DNA of 64,000 bases, taken from the NCBI RefSeq assembly GCF_003326755.1, contig NZ_JPWH01000010.1, forward strand, positions 62,001 through 126,000, in the 5' to 3' direction. The stretch's first letter is position 1. Each line of letters begins with the position of its first letter. Shown one piece after another: positions 1-8,935 of this stretch. This DNA is from Thalassospira profundimaris (GTDB lineage: Bacteria; Pseudomonadota; Alphaproteobacteria; Rhodospirillales; Thalassospiraceae). A program made the translations under genes and the position numbers. The notes below the pieces were generated by a model. It had not been told where the DNA came from. It did not search any database and was given only the letters and a program-made list of their open reading frames with translations.

Positions 1-230
1 TTCTTGGCGCGCAAATTATAGGCTTCCGGATCGCTTTTGATGGTGGTGACAACATTGGTCATGCGGTCCAGTTCGTCCGCAGTTAACTTGTGACCTGCTG
101 TAACTTTGGTGATATCGGCGCGCAGGGTGCTCTGGCTGTCTGCGGCGGCCGCAGGAAAACTGGTGGCGACGCCGACAAACAATGTCATGGCCAGCGCGAT
201 GATGCCGATTTTCCCGGGGGCTTTGAACAT
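1..230 (-). CDS. Secreted protein of unknown function, partial (C-terminus off the left edge)
   Basis: The frame opens with ATG at 228-230, preceded on the minus strand by a GGAGA Shine-Dalgarno (SD) element, and runs open to the window edge, so only about 76 N-terminal residues are visible. Residues 1-28 form a typical Sec signal peptide: a Lys-containing n-region (MFKAPGK), a hydrophobic core, and an AAAA/D cleavage region. The visible mature part (from about DSQSTLRADITKV) is helical and polar, with no motif I recognise. Function is unknown; export to the periplasm is inferred from the leader. Confidence 0.7.
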   Translation of the reverse strand, partial: MFKAPGKIGIIALAMTLFVGVATSFPAAAADSQSTLRADITKVTAGHKLTADELDRMTNVVTTIKSDPEAYNLRAK

Positions 231-375
231 ATTTGTTTCTCCTGTCGTGCGCGTGATGTCTTTTTTCAAACTGTCTTATGATTTGGAATTACAACCATAA
301 TTTGACGAGAATGTGGGCAGACCACGTTCATATCGGGTCGGGATAACAGGCGATGACACGTGATGAGAGGGCGGA

Positions 376-1635
376 TTACTTGCCAATACCCGCCTTGATG
401 GCGAGGCGACGCAACGGGCCAATATGGTTAATCGCGCAAAGCCCGGTATAACGCAGATCCCGCAGAAATTTGGGTTCTGCCATTGCCGCGCGGTTTAACA
501 GGTCTATGCCGCCGACCCGGCCAATTGTTTTGGGCAATTGTCGCCTCTCCCAACCCTTCAGCAATGCGTCACTGCCAATGTCTTTGCCTTCCAGTTTGGC
601 AACGTCAATTTGCTTCGCCAGGGTTTCAATATCATGCAGGCTCATATTCAGGCCCTGCGCGCCAATCGGCGGGACAACATGGGCGGTTTCGGCAATCAGG
701 GCCAGGCGCGGTGCCGTCAGGCGATGGGCGACCTGGGCCACCATCGGCCATACGGCACGCGGGGTAACGATGTTTAACGTGCCAAACAAATTCATGGTGT
801 CGCGCTGAAGCGCGCGGGCAAGGGCCGCATCATCAAGGGCGGCAAGCTGCTGTGCCCGGTCATGGGGCACCATCCACACCACCGACGAGCAGGGTTTGCC
901 GTCATGGTCGGGCATCGGCACCAGGGTGAGCGGCCCGCCGGAACGGTGTATTTCGGTCGAAATATTGTCGTGCGGTGTTTCGTGACTGACGGCAAAAACC
1001 AGCGCATCCTGGTCATAAGACCAGCGGTTAAAGCGAATGCCCGCCAGATCACGCAGGGTGGAATTGCGCCCATCCGCTGCCAGAACAAGGGAAGCGGCAA
1101 ATTTTTGCCCGTCGGACAATGTGACAATCGCCGGGCCGGGGCCTGCTGCCGTGGGCGGGGCAAAGCAGGTGACTTTGCACGCATTGATCAGCCGGACATT
1201 GTCCAGCGTGGCAATTTTGCGCAACAGGGCGGCCTTGGCGGCAATGTTGGTAATGTTCCAGCCAAAATAGCCGTCTTTGGTTTCCGCCCCGTCAAAATCG
1301 GCGGTTTCACGCGGGGTGCGTTCGGTGCCGCCTGCATCAATAATGCGCATGACGCGCAATTGCGCGCCGCTGGCCTGCATGTCATCCCACACACCGGCAT
1401 AGGTCAGGGTATCAATACCGGGTTTTAAAAAGGCAGTGGTGCGCAAATCCTGCGGCGGGGTGGTGCCGTTTTTAACTTCTATATCGTCTGCTGAGTCCTG
1501 TGCGGTCTCGTCGGACGCGGCCGGGGCCGGGGCGGGGTCAACAACAACAATCTGATGGCCATCGGCTGCAAGCCGTACTGCGGCACTTAACCCGGCAATG
1601 CCGCCACCTGCGATCAGGATTTCCGTTTCTTGCAT
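376..1635 (-). CDS. UbiH/UbiF-family FAD-dependent monooxygenase (ubiquinone ring hydroxylase type)
   Basis: About 419 residues, the usual length for flavin hydroxylases of ubiquinone synthesis. The N-terminal dinucleotide motif is GGGIAGL (residues 10-16). The middle has the second FAD motif AADGRNS, and the C-terminal part AETAHVVPPIGAQGLN corresponds to the GDAAH region that binds the FAD ribityl chain; its first residues are altered here. An Ala/Asp/Glu-rich insertion at about residues 33-60 is unusual. I chose the ATG at 1633-1635 because it has AGGTGG upstream and places the FAD motif at the N-terminus; the open frame extends 52 codons further upstream without support. Which ring position it hydroxylates cannot be read from sequence. 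Confidence 0.85.
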   Translation of the reverse strand: MQETEILIAGGGIAGLSAAVRLAADGHQIVVVDPAPAPAASDETAQDSADDIEVKNGTTPPQDLRTTAFLKPGIDTLTYAGVWDDMQASGAQLRVMRIIDAGGTERTPRETADFDGAETKDGYFGWNITNIAAKAALLRKIATLDNVRLINACKVTCFAPPTAAGPGPAIVTLSDGQKFAASLVLAADGRNSTLRDLAGIRFNRWSYDQDALVFAVSHETPHDNISTEIHRSGGPLTLVPMPDHDGKPCSSVVWMVPHDRAQQLAALDDAALARALQRDTMNLFGTLNIVTPRAVWPMVAQVAHRLTAPRLALIAETAHVVPPIGAQGLNMSLHDIETLAKQIDVAKLEGKDIGSDALLKGWERRQLPKTIGRVGGIDLLNRAAMAEPKFLRDLRYTGLCAINHIGPLRRLAIKAGIGK

Positions 1636-1821
1636 TTTCTGTCCACCTGTTGTGACCGTGTTTGTTCCATGCGTGATATATAGAACGCTTTGGCCCCGGG
1701 GCAAAGTTCCCGATTGTTTGCCAAGGCCCGAAAAGCAGCCATGCAGGGCAATGGGTTGTCTTGAATGGCGGTTTTGGTCATGCTTTTGCAATTGTTGGAA
1801 ATATTCAAATGGAACCGATCA

Positions 1822-2145
1822 ATGGTGGCGTGGCTGTATCTGTTTTGCGCAATCAGTCTGGAGGTTGCCGGTACGGTCAGCCTGAAATTTTCCGATGGCT
1901 TTCGCGACTGGCGGTTTACCAGCCTGTCGCTGGGTCTTTACGCGATCAGTTTTTGGGTATTGTCGATCACGTTGCGGCAATTGCCGGTCAGTACCGCCTA
2001 TGCGGTCTGGGCGGGCCTTGGCACGGCGGCCATCGCGATTATCGGGATATTGTTTTTCAGGGAACCGGTGACGCTGCTGAAGGTTGTTTTTCTGCTGATG
2101 ATCATTTCCGGTGTTGTCGGCTTGAATGCGCTGGGCAAACATTAA
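1822..2145 (+). CDS. Small multidrug resistance (SMR/EmrE-family) transporter
   Basis: 108 residues with four hydrophobic helices, the standard SMR size. The N-terminus aligns with EmrE without gaps and puts the essential membrane carboxylate at Glu14 (CAISLEVAGT). The motif WAGLGTAAIAIIG matches the third helix. SMR proteins work as proton-coupled dimers exporting cationic drugs, guanidinium or polyamines. The start at 1822 is set by this family alignment; the longer frame from 1765 would add 19 non-membrane residues. No SMR partner gene adjoins, so it is probably a homodimer. Confidence 0.85.
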   Translation: MVAWLYLFCAISLEVAGTVSLKFSDGFRDWRFTSLSLGLYAISFWVLSITLRQLPVSTAYAVWAGLGTAAIAIIGILFFREPVTLLKVVFLLMIISGVVGLNALGKH

Positions 2146-2196
2146 GGGCGCGGATTATGCGCATATATCGTGTGACCACACAGGAAAGGGGCTGTT

Positions 2197-2958
2197 ATGA
2201 CGCTTAAAATTGTCCGGCGACTTTTGCCTGATTGGGGAACAACATATGGTCCCGCTGGCGACGGCCCGTTTCCTGCAGTCATGGTGTTGCACGGGTCCGA
2301 AGGGGGCTGGTCCGGCTGGAGCCATCGAAACGCGGTGATGTTGGCCGCACATGGGTTTCTGGCGTTTCCGTTCACATATTCGCGGTCCGGCAATGTGTGG
2401 AATGCGGGCAATATCAGTGATGTGCCGCTCGATCGCACCGCCGAGGCCCTGGACGCCTTGCGGGCCTTTGCCCCGGTCAAAAATGATAGTGTCGGGCTGT
2501 TTGGTGTATCACGCGGGGCGGAACATGCCCTGTTAGTAACCTGTCTGATGCAGCGCGACGGTGTCGGGACACTGCCCGATGCGCTGGCGGTTCATGCCAC
2601 GTCCGATGTGATTTGCGGGGGCTTTGACGCACGCGCCTATCGCGATGTCGGCGATCCCGGTTGGACCGCGTGGGATACCGCCCGCCGGGCATGGACCTGG
2701 CAGGGCAAGTCCGATGATCTGCTGCCAACAACGCCGATCCCGGTGGAAAAGTATGCCGGACCGGTGTTTTTAAGCCACGGCAAGAAAGATACGTTATGGT
2801 CGTGGAAAATGACGGAAAGACTGGCCGCCCGTTTGCGCAGCCAGGGGCGTGAACCGGAATTGCACCTGTATGAAGACCAGGACCATGTACCGGATTCCGA
2901 GGGCGAAAATGTCTTTTTCGATCAGCTTATCGGCTTTTTTCAGCGGCATCTGCCATAA
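2197..2958 (+). CDS. Alpha/beta hydrolase, dienelactone hydrolase / acyl-CoA thioester hydrolase-like
   Basis: 253 residues with a complete alpha/beta-hydrolase triad: oxyanion loop LHGSEGG (31-37), nucleophile Ser105 in GVSRG, Asp198 in HGKKDTLW and His230 in DQDHVPDS. The layout resembles the BAAT C-terminal / dienelactone hydrolase group, cytosolic ester or thioester hydrolases. There is no signal peptide. An AGGAAAGGGG element precedes the ATG. It lies 51 bases after the SMR gene on the same strand, so co-transcription is possible. Substrate unknown. Confidence 0.75.
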   Translation: MTLKIVRRLLPDWGTTYGPAGDGPFPAVMVLHGSEGGWSGWSHRNAVMLAAHGFLAFPFTYSRSGNVWNAGNISDVPLDRTAEALDALRAFAPVKNDSVGLFGVSRGAEHALLVTCLMQRDGVGTLPDALAVHATSDVICGGFDARAYRDVGDPGWTAWDTARRAWTWQGKSDDLLPTTPIPVEKYAGPVFLSHGKKDTLWSWKMTERLAARLRSQGREPELHLYEDQDHVPDSEGENVFFDQLIGFFQRHLP

Positions 2959-2961
2959 CGT

Positions 2962-3561
2962 CTAAAACAGCCAGATCGGCATGATGGAGGCGGCCAGCAG
3001 CAGGCCAAGAATGACATTGACGATTTTCCATTGCCGGTCTGTTTTAAGCAGGCGGGCCAGTAACGAGCCGGTGCTGCACCACAGTGACATGGAAAAAATC
3101 GCCGATATGCCAAAGGCCAGCCCCAGCCAGAAGGCAAGGTGCAGGGGATCGGTGATCAGGGCGGAAAACGATGCCGCAGCCCCCATCGTCATTGCCCAGG
3201 CCTTGGGGTTTAGCCATAACAAGCCAAGGCTGCCAAAGAAACTGATCGGTTTGGCAAGGTCATCACGGGTTTTGGGCCGGTTGCTGCGTGCAATCATCAA
3301 TGCCAGCCACAACAGATAGACCGTGCCCGCCAGTTTCAGCAAAAGATGCAGTTTGGGGCTGGTCAGCATCAAACTGGCAAGCCCGACCGAGGCGGCAACC
3401 GACAGACTGACCATGCCAAAGGCAATGCCGGCAATCAGCGGGATGGATCGTCCCAGGCCATATTGCAGGCCCGAGGCGGTGGCAAGGGTGGTCGCCCCGC
3501 CCGGTGTGATGGCCGCTGTCAGGGTGAATAAAAATATCGGTGCCAAGATGTTTAAGGTCAT
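2962..3561 (-). CDS. LysE/RhtB-family amino acid exporter
   Basis: 199 residues, six predicted membrane segments, with the family N-terminal signature AAITPGGATTLATASGLQYG (the PGP-like loop). LysE/RhtB proteins export basic or hydroxylated amino acids or related metabolites across the inner membrane. It is divergent from a LysR-type regulator across 97 bases, a classical regulator-exporter pair, so export is probably induced by an intracellular amino acid sensed by that regulator. It ends four bases from the convergent hydrolase stop codon. Confidence 0.85.
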   Translation of the reverse strand: MTLNILAPIFLFTLTAAITPGGATTLATASGLQYGLGRSIPLIAGIAFGMVSLSVAASVGLASLMLTSPKLHLLLKLAGTVYLLWLALMIARSNRPKTRDDLAKPISFFGSLGLLWLNPKAWAMTMGAAASFSALITDPLHLAFWLGLAFGISAIFSMSLWCSTGSLLARLLKTDRQWKIVNVILGLLLAASIMPIWLF

Positions 3562-3636
3562 TGGGGCGCCCCGGGCTGAATACGATTGAAAGCCATCAAA
3601 TACCGGACAGGCGAATTAGAAAAGGCAATGTTTGTA

Positions 3637-3657
3637 ATGTTCGATATTAGAAAACAT
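3637..3657. promoter_or_regulatory. LysR-type operator-like dyad ATGTT-N11-AACAT
   Basis: A perfect five-base inverted repeat, ATGTT and AACAT, separated by 11 bases, fits the T-N11-A interrupted dyad of LysR-type regulators. It lies in the lysE/lysR intergenic region and ends two bases before the annotated lysR start. A direct repeat of AATGTT lies just upstream (about 3627-3632 and 3636-3641). Function is inferred. Confidence 0.45.
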
Positions 3658-3658
3658 A

Positions 3659-4549
3659 ATGCCGGTTATGATTGGAAACCTTGATACATCCCTTTTGCGC
3701 ACCTTTGTAACGGTTGCCGAGAAGGCCAGCATGACCGCGGCAGCCACTTGCCTGCATCTGACACAGGGGGCGGTCAGCCAGCAGGTGCGCCGTCTTGAGG
3801 ATATATTGGATGTTACCCTGTTTGAACGGGATCGTCGCGGGTTGAGTTTAACGGCGTCGGGCGAGCGCCTGTTTGCCCGCGCACGGCAGCTTTTGGCCCT
3901 GAATGATGAAATATGGGCGGAAATGAAGGGGGAAGCCCAGAGCGGCCAGGTGCGCCTTGGCGTGCCGTTTGACCTGGTTGGCCGGGCGATTTCGCCGGTT
4001 TTGAAAAACTATAATGCCGCCTTCCCGCAGGTGGAGCTTTCATTGATTTGTGCGGCATCACCGGATTTAAAAGCCGCCCTTGACGCGGGCGAGATTGATC
4101 TGGCCTTGATCGAGGAGCCGGTCAATGAAGGGGCAGGGGAATGTTTGCGGATTGAACGGCTGGTTTGGGTGGGGGCAAAAGGCGGAATGGCGCGACGCAA
4201 ACGGCCTTTGCCGGTTTCAATGGTGTCGCAAAGATGTGCGTTTCGTTCTGCCGTGTTTGACGCGCTGGGGCGTTATGATGTGCCGTGGCGCACGGTGTTT
4301 GAAAGCGGCAATATCGAGGCCACGGCCGTCACCGTGCGGGCCGATATGGCAATTACAACCTGGCTGGCCGTCACCGTGCCCGATGACCTTGAAATCATTG
4401 CCAACGACCCGGACCTGCCAGCTTTGCCCGCCTTTGCGATTAACATGTATGGGGCGGAAAATGCTGCAAAACCGGCCCTTTCCGCCCTGGCAGAACATGT
4501 GCGCAAACATCTTTTTGGCGATGATTGTGAAGGGGCATCCCTGAAATAA
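3659..4549 (+). CDS. LysR-family transcriptional regulator
   Basis: 296 residues. The N-terminal winged helix-turn-helix (about residues 8-67) carries the family signature ending in LTQGAVSQQVRRLEDIL and LFERDRRGLSLTASG. The remainder is a periplasmic-binding-like effector domain. Its position divergent from lysE suggests an ArgP/LysG-like regulator of the exporter. Neither candidate ATG (3659 or 3668) has a convincing SD element; 3659 is kept as the longer form. A candidate operator abuts this start, which would fit autoregulation. Confidence 0.88.
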   Translation: MPVMIGNLDTSLLRTFVTVAEKASMTAAATCLHLTQGAVSQQVRRLEDILDVTLFERDRRGLSLTASGERLFARARQLLALNDEIWAEMKGEAQSGQVRLGVPFDLVGRAISPVLKNYNAAFPQVELSLICAASPDLKAALDAGEIDLALIEEPVNEGAGECLRIERLVWVGAKGGMARRKRPLPVSMVSQRCAFRSAVFDALGRYDVPWRTVFESGNIEATAVTVRADMAITTWLAVTVPDDLEIIANDPDLPALPAFAINMYGAENAAKPALSALAEHVRKHLFGDDCEGASLK

Positions 4550-4550
4550 A

Positions 4551-4581
4551 AAAGGCAGGTGGGAAACCCGCACCTGCCTTT
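4551..4581. terminator. Hairpin terminator between convergent lysR and ridA genes
   Basis: An 11-bp perfect stem (AAAGGCAGGTG at 4551-4561 with CACCTGCCTTT at 4571-4581) and a nine-base loop. A/T runs flank both sides, so it can serve either strand. Confidence 0.8.
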
Positions 4582-4604
4582 GGCGATCGGTTTTATCAAC
4601 CGTC

Positions 4605-5069
4605 TCAGGCGACTTCAAAAATGCCGTCAATTTCAACAGCAACGCCCAGCGGCAGCGAGGCCACGCCCACAGCCGAACGGGCATGTTTGCCAACATCGCC
4701 AAAAATTTCGACCATTGTGTCCGATGCCCCGTTAACGACCTTGGGCTGGTCGGTAAAGTCGGGGGCGGAATTGACAAAGGCATTAAGCTTGACAACGCGG
4801 GTAACGTTATCGAGGTCGCCAATCGCGGCACGCAGTTGCGCAATCAGGTTTAGTGCGCACAGGCGGGCGGCCTTCTGGCCTTCTTCCACGCCATAATCCT
4901 TGCCAAGTTTGCCGACAAACTTCAGCTCGCCATTTTCCATTGTGATCTGGCCCGAGACATGAACCAGATTGCCCGATTTGACATAAGGCACATAGTTGGC
5001 AACCGGGGCGGTTGCGGTGGGCAGGGTAATGCCAAGGTCGGAAAGGCGGGTTTCAATTTTACCAGACAT
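4605..5069 (-). CDS. RidA/YjgF-family enamine/imine deaminase-like protein
   Basis: 154 residues, the length of the longer RidA-related subgroup. The conserved arginine that binds the substrate carboxylate in active RidA proteins appears to be Arg131 in KHARSAVGVASLP, followed by the family C-terminus VAVEIDGIFEVA. RidA proteins hydrolyse reactive 2-aminoacrylate and related enamines from PLP enzymes. It lies alone in its transcription unit. Subgroup function is not assignable from sequence. Confidence 0.85.
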   Translation of the reverse strand: MSGKIETRLSDLGITLPTATAPVANYVPYVKSGNLVHVSGQITMENGELKFVGKLGKDYGVEEGQKAARLCALNLIAQLRAAIGDLDNVTRVVKLNAFVNSAPDFTDQPKVVNGASDTMVEIFGDVGKHARSAVGVASLPLGVAVEIDGIFEVA

Positions 5070-5276
5070 GAATGCTTCCTTTGTTGGGGCCTGTTTTTAT
5101 GCGTGAGGCGTAATCTATCGGTCTTGGCAGATAAAAAAAACCGTTTCTTTGGGTGAAACAGGCCAACTTCGACGGGGTGTTTTGCGACTGTTCCAAATTG
5201 CTCATTTGTCATTTGCGGTTTTAACAGGCAAAAGCAGGGCAGTGATTTGAAACATAAAACCAAAAGGGGGGAAAGG

Positions 5277-6182
5277 ATGCCAGGAAGGACAAAGTGGCTT
5301 GATCAGGTGCATGGCGGCTGGCTGGCCTTGCTGGGTATCACGATCCTGAGCCCCGATGCCCTGTTGATCCGCCTGATCAAGGCCGATGACATGACAACGG
5401 CCTTTTGGCGCTTGCTGATTTTGGGGCTTACCCTGATGGTGGCGGCGATGTGGCGCGGTATGCGGGCCCGCCAGACCCTGTGGCAGGCCGTGTGCCCGAC
5501 GCGCCAGGAAACCCTCGCCGGGCTGTTTTATGGCGGTACCAGTGCCTGTTTCATTTTGTCGATCAAAAATACCGACGCGGCCAACACATTGGTGATTATT
5601 GCCGCAACACCGCTGTTAAGCGGTTTGATTGGCGCGTTTCTGTTTCGCCGTCGTCAGGCTTTGCGTACCTGGATTGCCTCGATTGTGGTGTTTGTCGCCC
5701 TTGCGACCATTGTCGGCAGTGGCCTGGGCGGGGCCAACATGCTGGGCGATTTGCTGGCATTGGGTACGGCCATTTGTATGGCGTGCTATTTCAATGTGCT
5801 GGGGGTGTGCATCAAGGTTGATACCGTGCGCGCCATGATGGTCGGGGCCTTGCTGGTGGCTGTTTTTGTCGCACCGGCAGCAACGCCAGCCGCCCTTTAT
5901 CCGTGGGATCCATTATGGCTTGTTTTGCTGGGCTGTGTGGTTTTGCCGCTGTCTTTTACGTTTATTTCGATGGGGGCCAAACGCATTCCCGCCGCCGAGG
6001 TCGGGCTGATCATGTTAACCGAGGCCATTTTGGGTTCCGGTCTGGTGTGGCTGTTCATGGGCGAGGTGCCCTCGCGCACCACCCTGATTGCCGGTGCTGT
6101 TGTGATCACAACACTCGCCGCGCATAGCGCCCTGGCACTTTATGGCCGCAAACAGCGGCATTCTGCCAGCAAGGCTGTTTGA
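5277..6182 (+). CDS. EamA/DMT-family transporter (drug/metabolite exporter)
   Basis: 301 residues with about ten hydrophobic segments in two EamA halves, the standard DMT architecture. The start at ATG 5277 follows a GGGGGGAAAGG stretch; an upstream TTG at 5247 in the same frame is less likely. DMT exporters move amino acids, sugars or small metabolites; the substrate is unknown. It begins 207 bases from the divergent ridA start. Confidence 0.82.
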   Translation: MPGRTKWLDQVHGGWLALLGITILSPDALLIRLIKADDMTTAFWRLLILGLTLMVAAMWRGMRARQTLWQAVCPTRQETLAGLFYGGTSACFILSIKNTDAANTLVIIAATPLLSGLIGAFLFRRRQALRTWIASIVVFVALATIVGSGLGGANMLGDLLALGTAICMACYFNVLGVCIKVDTVRAMMVGALLVAVFVAPAATPAALYPWDPLWLVLLGCVVLPLSFTFISMGAKRIPAAEVGLIMLTEAILGSGLVWLFMGEVPSRTTLIAGAVVITTLAAHSALALYGRKQRHSASKAV

Positions 6183-6218
6183 TCGGCCAGTGTCTGTTGA
6201 TGTTAAGCGAGGACTGAG

Positions 6219-6845
6219 ATGTTCAAGTTGGACCATGTGATGGTTGAAGTGGATGAACCAGGAAAAGTGGCTGGTGATGTGGCGACAAAACTTGCTTTGC
6301 CCCATGCCTGGGACCTGATGGAAGGTCCGGATTATGCCAGTGCGGGGGTAAACTTTGGCAGCCTGAACATTGAATTTATCAAATTTACCAAGCGGTTTGG
6401 CCTGCGTGATACAAATTATCACGGCTTTAGTGGCATCGCGTTTGAGACCACGGAGACACTTGATCACTGTCGGTCCCATCTGGCGGATCAGGGTGTTAAG
6501 ACCAGAATTGGCGAGGATGCAAAGGCCCATACGACCGTTGTTGTCGATGAAGAGAACATTTTTCCAACGCTGTTTTTGGTGAAGTATAAATTCGATACGA
6601 CGGGCTGGAAAAACCGGTTAAAGGCCGAGTTTGAACAGGCCGGGGGCGGGGCCTTTGGCATTAGCGACTTTGCCGGGCTGGAAATCAGTCAGCCGGCCGA
6701 AAGGAATTTTCTGCAAGGGTTTGGCATAACGCCATCGACGAAAAACCGCCTGAACTTCACCGCAAAGGCCGGGTTTGAGGCGGTTGTGCTGGATATGATC
6801 CCCAATCTGGAAATCGTCATAACCCCGCAAACCGCACAGGTATAA
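6219..6845 (+). CDS. VOC-superfamily (glyoxalase-like) protein
   Basis: 208 residues with a glyoxalase-like start (FKLDHVMVEVDEPGKVA) and a second motif SLNIEFIKF, consistent with two beta-alpha-beta-beta-beta modules of the vicinal oxygen chelate fold. His6 is a possible metal ligand. It follows the EamA gene by 36 bases on the same strand. Enzymatic role unknown. A long imperfect G/C-rich hairpin at about 6862-6911 follows and may terminate transcription. Confidence 0.7.
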   Translation: MFKLDHVMVEVDEPGKVAGDVATKLALPHAWDLMEGPDYASAGVNFGSLNIEFIKFTKRFGLRDTNYHGFSGIAFETTETLDHCRSHLADQGVKTRIGEDAKAHTTVVVDEENIFPTLFLVKYKFDTTGWKNRLKAEFEQAGGGAFGISDFAGLEISQPAERNFLQGFGITPSTKNRLNFTAKAGFEAVVLDMIPNLEIVITPQTAQV

Positions 6846-6995
6846 TGAAAGGCGGTTTTGGCCTGCACCCCCAACGTCTCTGCTTATGGCCGGAGGAACG
6901 TGGGGGCAGGTCACAGCTTGGATATTGACTTGGACGGTCAGGTGGGAAAATCATTTCGGAGATGATGGTGGTCTTTTGTAAGGTATGGATTAGCC

Positions 6996-7451
6996 GTGAC
7001 CAACTCTATTGAACTGCGTCAACTCGGCTTGGAAGATATGGACAGCGCAGCAAATATCCATCGAGTAGCGTTTGACAGGCAGATGCCGTGGTTGGCTGGT
7101 TTACATACGCCGCAAGAAGATCAATGGTTCTATCGTGAGAGGGTTTTTCCCAACTGCTTTGTTTGGGGCGCCTCTGAAAATGGAGCTCTTGTCGGGTTTA
7201 TAGCGTTTCAAAACGGGTGGATTGATCAGCTGTATGTTCTCCCTGCGGCTCAAGGTAAAGGCATCGGGACAGCTTTGCTCGACATTGCGAAGGCGAAGTC
7301 TGAACACCTGTCTTTATGGACATTCCAACGAAATTCCACGGCTAATTTCTTTTATAAAAAGCGTGGTTTCATCGCTACAAAACGAACGGACGGTATGGAC
7401 AATGAAGAACGCGAGCCAGATGTGCTTTATGTTTGGGACCCAGAGCACTAG
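6996..7451 (+). CDS. GNAT-family N-acetyltransferase
   Basis: 151 residues with the acetyl-CoA pyrophosphate loop QGKGIG at 86-91 and the C-terminal NSTANFFYKKRGF motif of the GNAT fold. The start codon is GTG (6996). The codon composition is visibly more AT-rich than flanking genes, which may mean horizontal acquisition. Substrate unknown; it resembles small-molecule or amino-terminal acetyltransferases. Confidence 0.82.
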   Translation: MTNSIELRQLGLEDMDSAANIHRVAFDRQMPWLAGLHTPQEDQWFYRERVFPNCFVWGASENGALVGFIAFQNGWIDQLYVLPAAQGKGIGTALLDIAKAKSEHLSLWTFQRNSTANFFYKKRGFIATKRTDGMDNEEREPDVLYVWDPEH

Positions 7452-7512
7452 CGCGGAAAACTCCAATTAAAAACGATCCGGTTTTCAGGGCGCAGAGCAC
7501 AGGTCAGTTTGT

Positions 7513-7932
7513 TTACAGGCCGATCAGGTGAAGATGTACCTGCCGATGATGCGGGGCGGCGCGATGTTCAAACAGGTAAATACCCTGCCATGTGCCCAGT
7601 ACCGCCCGTCTGTTGGTAACGGGAATGGATAGGGACACATTGGTCAGTGCGGCACGGATATGGGCCGGCATATCGTCCGGGCCTTCGCATGTATGGCGAT
7701 AAAGCGACGGGTCTTCCCTGACCAGGCGTTTGAAAAAGACCTGCAGGTCATATTGCACATCGGGGTCGGCATTTTCCTGAATGGTCAGGCTGGCCGATGT
7801 ATGGGCGCAATAGACCGTCAGCAGGCCGTTTTCAATGGCGCAGTCCGCAACAAAGCGTTCCACATCGTCGGTAAATTCAATCAGGCCCTGTCCGTGGGTG
7901 CGAATATTCAGTCGGGTTTGAAACTGTTGCAA
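7513..7932 (-). CDS. YjbQ/UPF0047-family protein
   Basis: 139 residues covering the whole YjbQ family: YCAHTSASLTIQENADPDV near the middle and GTWQGIYLFEHRAAPHHRQV near the end with the conserved H/R cluster. Some members show weak thiamine-phosphate synthase activity when overexpressed, but the natural role is unsettled. It is 20 bases downstream of the dioxygenase-like gene on the same strand, probably one operon. Confidence 0.85.
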   Translation of the reverse strand: MQQFQTRLNIRTHGQGLIEFTDDVERFVADCAIENGLLTVYCAHTSASLTIQENADPDVQYDLQVFFKRLVREDPSLYRHTCEGPDDMPAHIRAALTNVSLSIPVTNRRAVLGTWQGIYLFEHRAAPHHRQVHLHLIGL

Positions 7933-7951
7933 AAATAACCTTCCCGTTGTT

Positions 7952-8773
7952 TTACGCTGCTTTGTCGGCTTCTTCCTGATCGTAAAAGCGCAGCGCCGTC
8001 ATGGCAAGGTTGGCAAATTCGATGCTGTGATGCAGGGTTTTACTGACATAGTTTTCGTCTGCCGCCCCCAGCGCCACGTAAAACGGCATTAAATGGTCGT
8101 CATGGGGGTGGGCCATGCGGGCATGGGGGGCCTTGGTGCGATAGGCCAGCAGGCTGTCGATGTCGTGCGCATTCGCATGTGTGACCATCCAGTCGCAAAA
8201 TTCTTCGGCCCAGGCGTCAATCTGCGGGCCGTCATTGGGGTCCAGACTGCGCAGATTATGGGTAAGCGCACCACTGCCAATCACCAGCACGTCTAGGTCG
8301 CGTAAGGCGCGCAGCTTTTTGCCCAGCGCATAATGATCCAATGGGCTGCCGCGTTCCAGCATCGACAGTTGAAAGACTGGAATATCCGCCTCGGGCCGCG
8401 CGAGGATCATGGGCATCCATGCGCCGTGATCCAGCCCGCGGACGTCATCGGTGGCAAAATCCAGGCGATTGGCAATTTCGCGGGCCAGATCCGGCGCACC
8501 GGCCACGTCATAGTGCAGTTGATAAAGCGCATCAGGGAAACCGTAAAAATCATGGATTGTGTGCTGAAGCGGCGCTGTCGAGATGGTGGGCGTTGCAGCC
8601 TGCCAGTGCGCGGAGATAACCATGATTGCCGCGGCCCCTTCAAGATGGGGGCCAAGCTGCTGGTGCAGGAAATCAAAGGCCGGGGTGCTTTGCCGGGCCA
8701 CCAGCATGGGCGAACCATGCGAAATGAAAATAGGGGCCAGCGACGGGGTTTGGGTATTTGCCGATCGGGTCAT
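7952..8773 (-). CDS. DODA-type extradiol ring-cleavage dioxygenase family protein
   Basis: 273 residues with the histidine-rich pattern of the class III extradiol dioxygenase (LigB/YgiD/DODA) family: ISHGSP near the N-terminus, SAHWQA, HTIHDFYGFP, HGAWMP and the C-terminal MAHPHDDHLMPF metal-site motif. Such proteins cleave catechol-type rings, for example DOPA, using Zn or Fe. It starts a probable two-gene unit with yjbQ. True substrate unknown. Confidence 0.85.
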   Translation of the reverse strand: MTRSANTQTPSLAPIFISHGSPMLVARQSTPAFDFLHQQLGPHLEGAAAIMVISAHWQAATPTISTAPLQHTIHDFYGFPDALYQLHYDVAGAPDLAREIANRLDFATDDVRGLDHGAWMPMILARPEADIPVFQLSMLERGSPLDHYALGKKLRALRDLDVLVIGSGALTHNLRSLDPNDGPQIDAWAEEFCDWMVTHANAHDIDSLLAYRTKAPHARMAHPHDDHLMPFYVALGAADENYVSKTLHHSIEFANLAMTALRFYDQEEADKAA

Positions 8774-8935
8774 GAAATTTTCTCGCGCAAAATGACATTT
8801 GTTAGCGTCATCATTGCGCGGGAACGGCGCGCAAACCAGCCCCTGTTTGGCAACAATCTGTTCGCAAACAGGCTATACCAGCGATTTTTCGACCGTTCGG
8901 GAAATAATCCGGCGTCATTTGGTTAATGAGAGAGA

